From Fluviicola sp. (GTDB taxonomy: Bacteria; Bacteroidota; Bacteroidia; Flavobacteriales_D; Crocinitomicaceae): a stretch of 8,384 nt of DNA. Made by a program: the position numbers and the translations under genes. Below the pieces are notes generated by a model that did not search any database, had not been told where the DNA came from, and worked only from the letters and a program-made list of their open reading frames with translations. The DNA is taken from assembly GCF_030151805.1 (NCBI RefSeq), contig NZ_JASLCN010000437.1, positions 1 through 8,384 on the forward strand, in the 5' to 3' direction. Below, piece after piece: positions 1 to 6,391 of this stretch (position 1 is the stretch's first letter; each line of letters starts with the position of its first letter).

Positions 1-1091
1 GTGAGCGTTTGCTGCATGCAAAAGTGGATCAAACAGGTGTTGAAACACAACGTGAGGTTGTAAAAGAAGAAAAAAGACAGCGTGTTGATAACCAACCGTA
101 TGCTACTTTCATGGAAAACCTGTTCAAGATGGCTTACAAAAACCATCCTTACCGTTGGGTTCCGATCGGAAGTATGGAAGATTTGAATGCTGCACAGGAA
201 ATTGATTATGTGAATTTCTATCACACATTCTATGTTCCTTCCAATGCAGTTCTTTCCATTGCTGGAGATATCAATATCGAGCAGACTAAAAAGTGGATTG
301 ACAAATATTTTGCTTCTGTTCCAAAAGGACAAGCAATTAACCTGTTCCGCGATTTCGAAAACCTTTCCGATGCAGATTTCAAAACAAAATACGGAGTGGA
401 GAAAAAAGCTTTTGATGCGAAAAACTTCAATAATCCGACTGATGCGAAAGCAAAAGAAGTATTGAAGAAATATGCTGCAATGGGATGTGAAATTCCTCGC
501 CCGAATCCTGCATTCGAGCCGATTTCAGGGGTACAGAGAGAAACTATTTACGACAACATTCAATTGCCGGCAGTATTCATGGGTTACAAATTCCCGAAAG
601 AAACCGACAAAGATTTCGCTGCTATCGAATTCCTGAATGCCGTTTTATCCGGAAGTAATTCTTCCCGCATGAACAAAGAAATCGTAGAGAAAAAACAACA
701 AGCTGTTGCTGCCTTCTCTTTCGCATTCAACATGGAAGATCCGGGATTGGGAATCGTTGCTGCAATTGCGGCGAACGGTACTTCAGTTGACGATTTGGAA
801 AAATCGTTGGATGCAGAGATCAAAGCGATTCAGGACAATTTAATTTCCGAAGAAGAATTCCAGGCTGTTCGAAATCAGTTTGAGAATCAAATTGTTAGTT
901 CCAATTCAACGGTAGCCGGAATTGCTGAGAACTTAGCTCAAAACAGAATGTATTTCGGAAGCACGGAGTTGATCAACAAACAAATGGAGATCTACATGAG
1001 CATTACCCGTGAAGATATTCAACGTGTTGCGAAAAAATACCTGACTCAGGATAACCGCATCATTTTACATTATTTACCAAAGGCAAACTAA
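1..1091 (+). CDS. M16 family zinc metallopeptidase subunit, 5'-truncated
   Basis: This is the C-terminal part of an M16 (pitrilysin/insulinase/MPP-like) peptidase. The reading frame is open to the window edge (first full codon at position 3), so the start, any signal peptide and the HxxEH zinc motif lie outside. Seen in the sequence: REVVKEE (51-71), which matches the downstream helix carrying the third zinc ligand Glu in active M16 proteins; the domain-closing FYVPSNAVLSIAGD stretch; then a second M16 domain with LPAVFMGYKFP and the conserved SSRMNKE...EKKQQA stretch. A segment of about 54 codons (330-491) is inserted between the two domains. The stop lies 12 nt before the next M16 gene, so the two form an operon. 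Retention of the Glu helix suggests this is the catalytic member of the pair (inference). M16 subunits of this type usually act in the periplasm or envelope on peptides or misfolded proteins; the substrate here is unknown. Confidence 0.93.
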   Translation, partial: ERLLHAKVDQTGVETQREVVKEEKRQRVDNQPYATFMENLFKMAYKNHPYRWVPIGSMEDLNAAQEIDYVNFYHTFYVPSNAVLSIAGDINIEQTKKWIDKYFASVPKGQAINLFRDFENLSDADFKTKYGVEKKAFDAKNFNNPTDAKAKEVLKKYAAMGCEIPRPNPAFEPISGVQRETIYDNIQLPAVFMGYKFPKETDKDFAAIEFLNAVLSGSNSSRMNKEIVEKKQQAVAAFSFAFNMEDPGLGIVAAIAANGTSVDDLEKSLDAEIKAIQDNLISEEEFQAVRNQFENQIVSSNSTVAGIAENLAQNRMYFGSTELINKQMEIYMSITREDIQRVAKKYLTQDNRIILHYLPKAN

Positions 1092-1103
1092 GAGAATAAG
1101 ATC

Positions 1104-3182
1104 ATGAAAAAGTTAATTACACTTGTTGCTTTAGCGGCATTTACAGGGGTTCACGGACAAATTGATCGTTCTGTAAGACCTGCTGCAGCTGCAGCTCCGA
1201 CCATTAACATTAAAAACTCTGAGGTTTTCAAACTGAGCAATGGAATTACCGTTATTCTTTCTGAAAATCATAAACTTCCACGTGTTTCTTTCTCTCTTAC
1301 AATGGGGGCTTCACCGATGATTGAAGGTTCTAAAGCGGGAACAAACAACCTGATGGGACAATTGCTTACTTCCGGAACAAGTAAACGCTCGAAAGACGTA
1401 TTGGACAAAGAAGTAGACAACATGGGAGCATCTTTAAATGCTGACGGAAGTTCTATTTACTTCTCTTGCTTGACAAAACACATGGAAACAGGATTGGATA
1501 TCATGCAGGATGTTGCGATGAATCCGGCTTTTCCTCAAAGTGAGTTTGACCGCATCAAGAAGCAAAACGAATCCGGATTGTTATCTGCGAAATCAGACCC
1601 AAACACGATGGCATCCAATGCAGAAAAGAAAATCGACTTCCCGAATCACCCGCTTGGTGACATTATGGACGAAGCTTCTTTGGCTGCAATTACATTGGAT
1701 GATGTGAGAAACAATTACAAAAAAGTATTCACTCCAAATGGAGCATACCTGGTAATTGTCGGTGATATTACAAAAGACAATGCGGTAAAATTGGCCGAGA
1801 AATATTTCGGAACATGGAAAGGCGGAGCTGTTTACAAAGAAGATTTCGGAAGCGGATTGAAAGCAAAAGGAAACCGCGTGATCTTCGTAAACAAACCGGG
1901 AGCAGTTCAGTCTGTGATTGATATTACATTCCCGATCGAAATGAAACCGGGAGCGAACGATCAAATTGCGTTGAATGTTATGAACAGCATTTTAGGCGGT
2001 GGTTCATTCGGTGCGCGTTTGATGCAAAACCTGCGTGAAGACAAAGCGTATACTTACGGATGTTATTCCGACTTCGAAGTAACAAGAGACGGAAGCTGGT
2101 TCGGTACATCCGGAAGTTTCAGAAATGAAGTAACGGATTCTGCGATCACTCAAATCCTGAACGAGATTGCTAAAATCAGCGACAGTTATGTAACGGACGA
2201 CGAATTGAACCTTGCAAAATCAGCAATGGCTGGTGGATTTGCACGTTCATTGGAAAGACCTCAAACAATTGCGCGTTTCGCTTTGAACATTATTCGTGAA
2301 AACCTGCCTGCAGATTACTACCAAACCTATTTGAAGCGTTTGGATGCTATTTCCAAAGACGATGTATTGACTGTTGCTCAGAAATACTTCAAAAACGGAT
2401 TCAATATTGTGGTAGTTGGTAACGAAGACATCTTGCCGAAATTAAAGGCTTTCGACAGCGACGGAATCATCGAAAAACTGGATCCGTTCGGAAATCCTGT
2501 AAAGGAAATGAAGAAAGCAGACATCACGGCTGATCAGCTGATCGAAAGATATATCAACACGGTTACGAAAACAACTTCAGCAAAGGATTTGGCTAAGAAG
2601 ATGAAAAAGGTAAAATCTGTTGTGAAGAAAATCGAACTTTCTGCTCCTCAGATCCCGATGGCAATCAACATGACGGAGGTATTCCTAGCTCCAAACAAAG
2701 AAGCTATCAAAATCGAAGCTCAGGGAATGGTTTTCCAAAGTTCATACTATGACGGAACAAAAGGTTCTGAAATGAATATGCAAACAGGTAAGAAAGCGAT
2801 GACTGCTGAAGAATTGGCTTCGAAAAAGAAAAGCGAAGGATTGTTCCCTGAAGCAGCTTACAAAATTTCCGGAATGAAGTACGAAATCAAAGGAATTGAA
2901 ACAATCAACGGAAAAGATTACTATGTATTGGTAACCAATGACGGTGATAAAGAATCCTACGATTACTTTGACGTAACAACAAACCTGAAGTTCAAAACCA
3001 TTTCAATTTCGAAAGAAGGTGGTGAAGTAATGGAATCAACTGTTACCTATGATGACTACAAAGACGTAAACGGATTCCTGTTCGCTCACAAACTAACTCA
3101 AACGGCAGGTGAAATGAGCCTTTCCGGAGTTACGAAATCGATCGAATTCAATGGTGAATACGATAAGACGATGTTTGAATAA
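1104..3182 (+). CDS. Exported M16-fold protein, predicted non-catalytic partner, with C-terminal extension
   Basis: The protein has 692 residues. The ATG at 1104 opens a clear signal peptide (MKKLITLVALAAFTGVHG, probable cleavage before Q19). Residues about 40-240 and 255-450 are the two M16 domains. At the position of HxxEH the protein reads N82-L-M-G-Q86, so both His and the Glu are lost. The aligned third-ligand helix (around NESGLLSAK, 155-163) also lacks the expected Glu. The R/Y pair typical of the partner subunit is kept (LREDKAYTY, R311 and Y318). This fits known heterodimeric M16 proteases, where one chain supplies zinc and the other supplies Arg/Tyr. Residues about 470-692 are an additional domain outside the M16 fold, Lys-rich at first, then rich in beta-strand patterns (GMVFQSSYYDG, GIETINGKDYYVLV, YFDVTTNLKF, TYDDYKDVNGFLF). 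I read it as a LolA/LppX-like lipoprotein-carrier fold common in Bacteroidota, which is tentative. Translation is probably coupled to the upstream gene. A terminator follows. Confidence 0.93.
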   Translation: MKKLITLVALAAFTGVHGQIDRSVRPAAAAAPTINIKNSEVFKLSNGITVILSENHKLPRVSFSLTMGASPMIEGSKAGTNNLMGQLLTSGTSKRSKDVLDKEVDNMGASLNADGSSIYFSCLTKHMETGLDIMQDVAMNPAFPQSEFDRIKKQNESGLLSAKSDPNTMASNAEKKIDFPNHPLGDIMDEASLAAITLDDVRNNYKKVFTPNGAYLVIVGDITKDNAVKLAEKYFGTWKGGAVYKEDFGSGLKAKGNRVIFVNKPGAVQSVIDITFPIEMKPGANDQIALNVMNSILGGGSFGARLMQNLREDKAYTYGCYSDFEVTRDGSWFGTSGSFRNEVTDSAITQILNEIAKISDSYVTDDELNLAKSAMAGGFARSLERPQTIARFALNIIRENLPADYYQTYLKRLDAISKDDVLTVAQKYFKNGFNIVVVGNEDILPKLKAFDSDGIIEKLDPFGNPVKEMKKADITADQLIERYINTVTKTTSAKDLAKKMKKVKSVVKKIELSAPQIPMAINMTEVFLAPNKEAIKIEAQGMVFQSSYYDGTKGSEMNMQTGKKAMTAEELASKKKSEGLFPEAAYKISGMKYEIKGIETINGKDYYVLVTNDGDKESYDYFDVTTNLKFKTISISKEGGEVMESTVTYDDYKDVNGFLFAHKLTQTAGEMSLSGVTKSIEFNGEYDKTMFE

Positions 3183-3201
3183 TCGACAACTTGAATACAG
3201 T

Positions 3202-3240
3202 AAAAAGCCGGGGTGAAAAAATGTTCACCCCGGCTTTTTT
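3202..3240 (+). terminator. Intrinsic terminator of the M16 operon
   Basis: The arms GCCGGGGTGAA (3207-3217) and TTCACCCCGGC (3224-3234) pair perfectly over 11 bp around a 6-nt loop. The stem is extended by five A (3202-3206) against five of the six T in 3235-3240, so it would work in either direction. It lies 19 nt after the stop of the M16 gene and isolates that operon from the delta-60-repeat gene. Confidence 0.95.
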
Positions 3241-3318
3241 GTTTCACGGCTTTTTCTCCGGCAGGCAACCTTTCTGTTTTCATGATTGTATTCTGTGCAA
3301 CACAATAAATCTCAACAC

Positions 3319-4836
3319 ATGAAAACCTGTTTTACATTCTTTTCCTGCTTTATCTTTTTAAATACTTTTTCCCAGAACGTTAGTTTGGACAACTATTTCG
3401 GAAATTCAGGAGTCGTTATCACCAATCAATCAACCGAAATAAACAGCATGGCAGTTGCTGCAGACGGGGCTGTTTTCAGCAGTGGGTATCACTCTTTGGG
3501 AAACGGAAGCGATGTGTATCGTTTAACCGTTTCAAAACACAACAGCAACGGGAGTATTGCTTCGAATTTCGGAACAAACGGTTTGGTTTATACGGAAGTC
3601 GAGTACTCGGAATTTCCCTTAGATATCACGCTTCAACCGGATGGAAAAATCCTGACAGCAGGTTCTGCTTATATGGGCCCAACACAAATGGGACCAGGTG
3701 ATCATCGCTCTTTCATTGTCCGTTATCTTCCAAACGGAACGATTGATTCCAGCTTTGCAACGAACGGCATTTTTGTGTCTGGTTATACGGATAGTCATTT
3801 CAACTCTATTCTTCTTCAAGGCAATGGTTCTATGTTGTTGGTCGGAAATGCAGGAGGTCAGACTTGTATTACGAAACTAACTGCTAACGGAATTTTGGAT
3901 CCTGCTTACGGAAACGGCGGAGTGAAATTTTTGGGTGATGCAAACTACTTTTTGGTGAATTGGGGAGGAATCTCCTTGAATGATGGATCTGTTTTACTTT
4001 ACGGATATGAAGGAAGTGATTATGTGAATACAAAAGTCTCTTGTGCAAAAGTTGATTTACAGGGAAATTTAGTGACTTCCTTCGGCCAGGGAGGAAAAGT
4101 AATCCTAGATACTTATGACAGTGACACAATCATTGGAAGTGTTACCGAACTGATCTCAAAAGCCATTGAATTACCGGATGGGAAAATCATCCTGAACGGA
4201 TTCTCCGTGACCGGCCTGGTGATCAAACTCAATGCTGACGGCAGTCTCAACTCCGCATTCGGTTCAAACGGAATCCGTACGCATAATTACAAATCCAAAG
4301 ACATGGAAATTCAGCAAGACGGAAAAATACTTCTTGGAGGAAGTCGTGAAGTTTCCGAATACAACTACGGATTTACTATCACGCGCTTGCTTGCCAACGG
4401 AAACCTGGATCCGGGATTCAACGGAACAGGTTCGTTTACCGTAGATTTCTCCCCGGGAAATGATTACCTGCAAACCATGAAATTGTTGGATTCCGGGAAT
4501 AAACTGTTGGTTGGAGGTTCGTCAAGAGATGCTAATTCTATTGCACATTTCATGCATGCGCAAATCGATCTCAGTCAAAGTTTGAGTCTTTCTGAAAATT
4601 CAACCGGGGACCTTTCTGTTTACCCGAATCCGTTTACCCATGAATTAACTTTTTCCTTCGACGGCAATGAACTTTCCGGCATCCAATTGATTGATCCTTC
4701 AGGTCGCGTTGTAAGTACTTTTGAACATATCGAAAACAATAAACTGCAGTTAGATCATCTTTCAAACGGAATGTATCAACTTGTTTTGACAAAGAAATCC
4801 GGTGAAACAAAGACTATTAAAGTTGCGAAACAGTAA
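3319..4836 (+). CDS. Secreted delta-60-repeat protein with T9SS type A sorting domain
   Basis: The protein has 505 residues. I chose the ATG at 3319 because it directly opens a signal peptide (MKTCFTFFSCFIFLNTFS, probable cleavage before Q19); the frame runs further upstream to a TTG at 3286, but that would put a polar stretch before the signal. Residues about 20-415 hold seven copies of the delta-60 pattern (LDxxFGxNG followed by PDGKILxxG). FG-type turns start near residues 27, 84, 146, 197, 255, 314 and 367, with the DGK-type turn halfway between. Seven blades would fit a beta-propeller. Residues about 427-505 are a T9SS tail: SVYPNPF (433-439), ELTFSF, LIDPSGRVV, LSNGMYQLVL and a basic end. 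The protein should be exported by Sec, then passed across the outer membrane by T9SS and released or anchored at the surface. Ligand or enzymatic activity is unknown; no catalytic motif was seen. The terminator upstream implies its own promoter, which I could not identify convincingly. Confidence 0.92.
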   Translation: MKTCFTFFSCFIFLNTFSQNVSLDNYFGNSGVVITNQSTEINSMAVAADGAVFSSGYHSLGNGSDVYRLTVSKHNSNGSIASNFGTNGLVYTEVEYSEFPLDITLQPDGKILTAGSAYMGPTQMGPGDHRSFIVRYLPNGTIDSSFATNGIFVSGYTDSHFNSILLQGNGSMLLVGNAGGQTCITKLTANGILDPAYGNGGVKFLGDANYFLVNWGGISLNDGSVLLYGYEGSDYVNTKVSCAKVDLQGNLVTSFGQGGKVILDTYDSDTIIGSVTELISKAIELPDGKIILNGFSVTGLVIKLNADGSLNSAFGSNGIRTHNYKSKDMEIQQDGKILLGGSREVSEYNYGFTITRLLANGNLDPGFNGTGSFTVDFSPGNDYLQTMKLLDSGNKLLVGGSSRDANSIAHFMHAQIDLSQSLSLSENSTGDLSVYPNPFTHELTFSFDGNELSGIQLIDPSGRVVSTFEHIENNKLQLDHLSNGMYQLVLTKKSGETKTIKVAKQ

Positions 4837-4841
4837 CTTTG
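4834..4841 (+). promoter_or_regulatory. Candidate Bacteroidota -7 promoter box before the Crp/Fnr gene
   Basis: TAACTTTG matches the Bacteroidota -7 consensus TAnnTTTG exactly and overlaps the TAA stop of the preceding gene. I found no TTTG -33 element at the usual distance of about 19-20 nt. If used, transcription would start at or very near the ATG at 4846, giving a leaderless or nearly leaderless mRNA. Chance matches to this short motif are common, so support is weak. Confidence 0.28.
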
Positions 4842-4845
4842 ATTC

Positions 4846-5415
4846 ATGCAGTTGAAATCATACTTAAACCGTTTTGCAATTTTTTCGGAGGAAGAGATCG
4901 ACCGGATTCTTCCTCTGTTTTCTGTCAGGAAAGTCGAAAAAGGAGATTATTTTATCCGAGAAGGACACTATTGTTCGGAGGTAGCTTTCATTGAAAAGGG
5001 AGTTTTCCGCTCTTTTTACACTTCAGAAGCCGGGGAAGAAATCACCTACTGTTTCCGGTTTCAGAATGAATTTATGACGGCCTATTCAGCTTTTATTACC
5101 GGAAATAAAAGTGTTGAAAGTTTTCAAGCCATTTCGGATGGCGAACTGTTGGTAGTTCCTAAAATGGAAATTGAGCAACTTGCAGAGCAAAACCCAAAAT
5201 GGACACTCTTTCTGAAAATCGTTGCCGAACAGCAATACCTCGAACTGGAAGGCCGCGTGTTTCAATTACAACGCGATTCTGCACAAAAACGGTATCAAGA
5301 TCTTGTAGACAATCAACCGGAATATATTCAACAAATTTCCTTGCAGCACCTGGCTTCTTACCTCGGAATCACACAACGGCATTTGAGCAGAATCCGGAAA
5401 CAGGTTGTTTTGTGA
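4846..5415 (+). CDS. Crp/Fnr family transcriptional regulator
   Basis: The protein has 189 residues, normal for the short Bacteroidota Crp/Fnr type. Residues about 10-118 form the cyclic-nucleotide-binding-like beta-roll (VEKGDYFIREG at 30-40, VAFIEKGVFRSFYT at 46-59, then GEEITYCFRFQNEFMTAYSAF). The long dimer helix follows at about 119-150, then a winged-helix DNA-binding end with ISLQHLASYLGITQRHLSRIRK at 164-185. The segment that in E. coli CRP holds the Glu and Arg-Ser contacts to cAMP (here FMTAYSAFITGNKSVESF) lacks them, so cAMP binding is unlikely. No cysteine cluster for an Fe-S site is visible. The ATG at 4846 is 9 nt after the stop of the previous gene, so read-through from it is possible, and a -7 box overlaps that junction. 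The oxidoreductase lies 55 nt downstream and is the likely target (inference from neighbourhood). Confidence 0.93.
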   Translation: MQLKSYLNRFAIFSEEEIDRILPLFSVRKVEKGDYFIREGHYCSEVAFIEKGVFRSFYTSEAGEEITYCFRFQNEFMTAYSAFITGNKSVESFQAISDGELLVVPKMEIEQLAEQNPKWTLFLKIVAEQQYLELEGRVFQLQRDSAQKRYQDLVDNQPEYIQQISLQHLASYLGITQRHLSRIRKQVVL

Positions 5416-5447
5416 CATTTGTCCTTTTTTAGCAGATCGAATGCGCT

Positions 5448-5455
5448 TAGCTTTG
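5448..5455 (+). promoter_or_regulatory. Candidate Bacteroidota -7 promoter box for the oxidoreductase
   Basis: TAGCTTTG matches TAnnTTTG exactly within the 55-nt gap before the ATG at 5471. The usual -33 position (5425-5428) reads TTTT rather than TTTG, inside the T-run at 5425-5430; a TTTG at 5418-5421 is 26 nt away, too far. The predicted start near 5460 would leave a leader of about 10 nt. If real, the oxidoreductase has its own promoter, and the Crp/Fnr protein could act in the region just upstream. Confidence 0.4.
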
Positions 5456-5470
5456 CTCAAAACAAAAACA

Positions 5471-6052
5471 ATGAGCAAGAAAATACTGATTATCAACGGG
5501 CATCCCAATCACAACTCATTTAATTTCGGAATCGTGGAAGCTTACCGGAAAGGAGCAGCAAACTCCGGTGCTGAAATTCGCGAAATCGTCATCGCAGATC
5601 TTCAATTCAATCCCAATCTTCGGTTCGGATATCAAAAAAGAACGGAACTCGAACCCGATTTACTTGATGCATGGGAAAAAATCCAATGGGCAGAACATTT
5701 GGTTTGGATTCACCCGGTTTGGTGGGGAGGATTACCTGCTATTACCAAAGGGTTTATCGATCGGTTGTTTCTTCCCGGATTTGCCTTTCAATACCGTGAA
5801 AATTCCAGTTTTTGGGATAAACTGCTGAAAGGAAAAACGGCTCATATTATTACTACGCTGGATCAACCGGGTTGGTTCTACCGGCTGGTTTTCAGAAGAC
5901 CAAGTGTGAATCAGTTGAAACGATCTGTTTTGCAATTCTGTGGAATCAGTCCGGTGAAAGTGAGTTACATCGGAATTATCAGGAACTCTGAAAGCGATAT
6001 GAGGAAGAAATGGCTGGAGAAGGTTGAGAGTTGGGGACGGAAAATGAAATAG
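5471..6052 (+). CDS. NAD(P)H-dependent quinone-type oxidoreductase, flavodoxin fold
   Basis: The protein has 193 residues. It is a flavin-binding NAD(P)H oxidoreductase of the flavodoxin_2 family (NQO1/MdaB/KefF/YwrO relatives), expected to be cytoplasmic and to reduce quinones or similar electrophiles by two electrons. Seen: first beta strand and FMN/FAD phosphate loop KILIINGHPNHNSFN (4-18), then the hallmark WIHPVWWGGLPAITKGFIDR (79-98) with LPGFAF (101-106), and GKTAHIITTLDQPGWFY (121-137) for the later strand and flavin-contact loop. I use the ATG at 5471 because it puts the GHP motif at the normal distance from the N terminus; the frame is open back to a TTG at 5405 that overlaps the regulator gene and would add 22 unrelated residues. 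It follows the Crp/Fnr gene, which suggests stress- or redox-responsive control. The physiological substrate cannot be told from sequence. Confidence 0.92.
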   Translation: MSKKILIINGHPNHNSFNFGIVEAYRKGAANSGAEIREIVIADLQFNPNLRFGYQKRTELEPDLLDAWEKIQWAEHLVWIHPVWWGGLPAITKGFIDRLFLPGFAFQYRENSSFWDKLLKGKTAHIITTLDQPGWFYRLVFRRPSVNQLKRSVLQFCGISPVKVSYIGIIRNSESDMRKKWLEKVESWGRKMK

Positions 6053-6060
6053 CCATGTCC

Positions 6061-6187
6061 TCCCCCTTTATCCCCCTCCCAAGGGGAAACAAAGATTTTC
6101 TCTTAAAGATTAAAACTTGCTTCGAAAATTTAAAATGAGGATGATAGAATCTCTTTTTGAAAGAGGGTTAAAAATTCCCCCTTTGGA
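6061..6187. repeat. C-rich degenerate interspersed repeat pair
   Basis: TCCCCCTTT occurs at 6061-6069 and again at 6176-6184. In addition, TCCCAAGGGGAA (6077-6088) is an imperfect inverted match of TTCCCCCTTTGGA (6175-6187), and between them CTCTTT/AAAGAG (6151-6165) forms a small hairpin. The composition resembles the C/G-rich degenerate repeats that often litter Bacteroidota intergenic DNA; I infer a decayed copy of such an element. It could also contribute to termination after the oxidoreductase gene, though no T-run follows. Confidence 0.45.
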
Positions 6188-6209
6188 GAAGCGTAGTTAA
6201 AATCTCACA

Positions 6210-6250
6210 AATCCTTTATAATCCCTGAAAGCCAGCCACAATAAAGGATT
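6210..6250. repeat. 10-bp perfect inverted repeat, 21-nt spacer
   Basis: AATCCTTTAT at 6210-6219 is the exact reverse complement of ATAAAGGATT at 6241-6250. The spacer is longer than the 5-8 bp crossover region usual for tyrosine-recombinase core sites, so an operator, an accessory site or chance are all possible. AATCC recurs at 6220-6224. Confidence 0.5.
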
Positions 6251-6288
6251 CAGCGGTTTCGTTATATTGGAAGGAACTTGAAAGAATT

Positions 6289-6323
6289 TAGGGGAATTGG
6301 GGGGCAAACCTCCAATTTTCCTA
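6289..6323 (+). ncRNA. Strong RNA hairpin upstream of integrase (possible terminator or leader element)
   Basis: Positions 6289-6303 pair with 6309-6323 over 15 bp around loop GCAAA. Twelve pairs are Watson-Crick and three (6293/6319, 6294/6318, 6301/6311) are G-U, which are stable only in RNA from the + strand; on the other strand they become A-C mismatches. A T5 run starts 3 nt after the stem (6327-6331), so it may be an imperfect terminator insulating the integrase from the upstream genes. It is not a recognised RNA family to me. Confidence 0.5.
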
Positions 6324-6339
6324 CCCTTTTTAGTACCCT
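6322..6339. repeat. TACCCT direct repeat upstream of integrase
   Basis: TACCCT occurs at 6322-6327 and 6334-6339, a 12-nt period, separated by TTTTAG. It sits about where the -33 region of the predicted integrase promoter would be. Short direct repeats beside an integrase with an N-terminal arm-binding domain could be arm-type binding sites; this is inference only. Confidence 0.35.
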
Positions 6340-6358
6340 GCGTATGAGTTATTACTTA

Positions 6359-6366
6359 TATGTTTG
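6359..6366 (+). promoter_or_regulatory. Candidate Bacteroidota -7 promoter box for the integrase
   Basis: TATGTTTG matches TAnnTTTG exactly, 25 nt before the ATG at 6392. No TTTG is present at the -33 distance, where the second TACCCT lies. The predicted start near 6371 gives a leader of about 20 nt. Confidence 0.42.
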
Positions 6367-6391
6367 GATCAACCAATAAAAACGAATCACC

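Larger units (their letters stand above)
6053..6391. other. Structured non-coding region between oxidoreductase and integrase
   Basis: In these 339 nt I find no credible gene on either strand; the best + frame is 21 codons at 6135-6200. In order the region holds C-rich degenerate repeats (6061-6187), a 10-bp inverted repeat (6210-6250), a strong RNA hairpin (6289-6323), a TACCCT direct repeat (6322-6339) and a -7 box (6359-6366). No tRNA is visible. As the 5' flank of an integrase it is a natural place for attachment-site and arm-site DNA, but I cannot identify a core site. Confidence 0.7.

Noticed and set aside
1593..1964. Open frame of 123 codons on the - strand inside the second M16 gene.
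   Set aside because: It is antisense to a well-supported coding region, its product shows no family features, and it reads as a composition shadow.
3265..3300. Promoter for the delta-60-repeat gene near TATTCTGT.
   Set aside because: It differs from TAnnTTTG at several positions and has no -33 partner, so it is not reported as a feature.
3286..3318. N-terminal extension of the delta-60-repeat gene from a TTG.
   Set aside because: It would place 11 polar residues before a well-formed signal peptide; the ATG at 3319 is better.
5405..5470. N-terminal extension of the oxidoreductase from a TTG overlapping the regulator gene.
   Set aside because: The ATG at 5471 gives the family's normal N terminus, and the added 22 residues have no family match.
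6135..6200. Short + strand frame (21 codons, ATG to TAA) upstream of the integrase.
   Set aside because: It overlaps the C-rich repeat, has no promoter or recognisable product, and this length is expected by chance.
6240..6330. Possible tRNA end as an integration target.
   Set aside because: No T-loop, anticodon arm or acceptor pairing can be folded; the visible pairing is the simple hairpin at 6289-6323.
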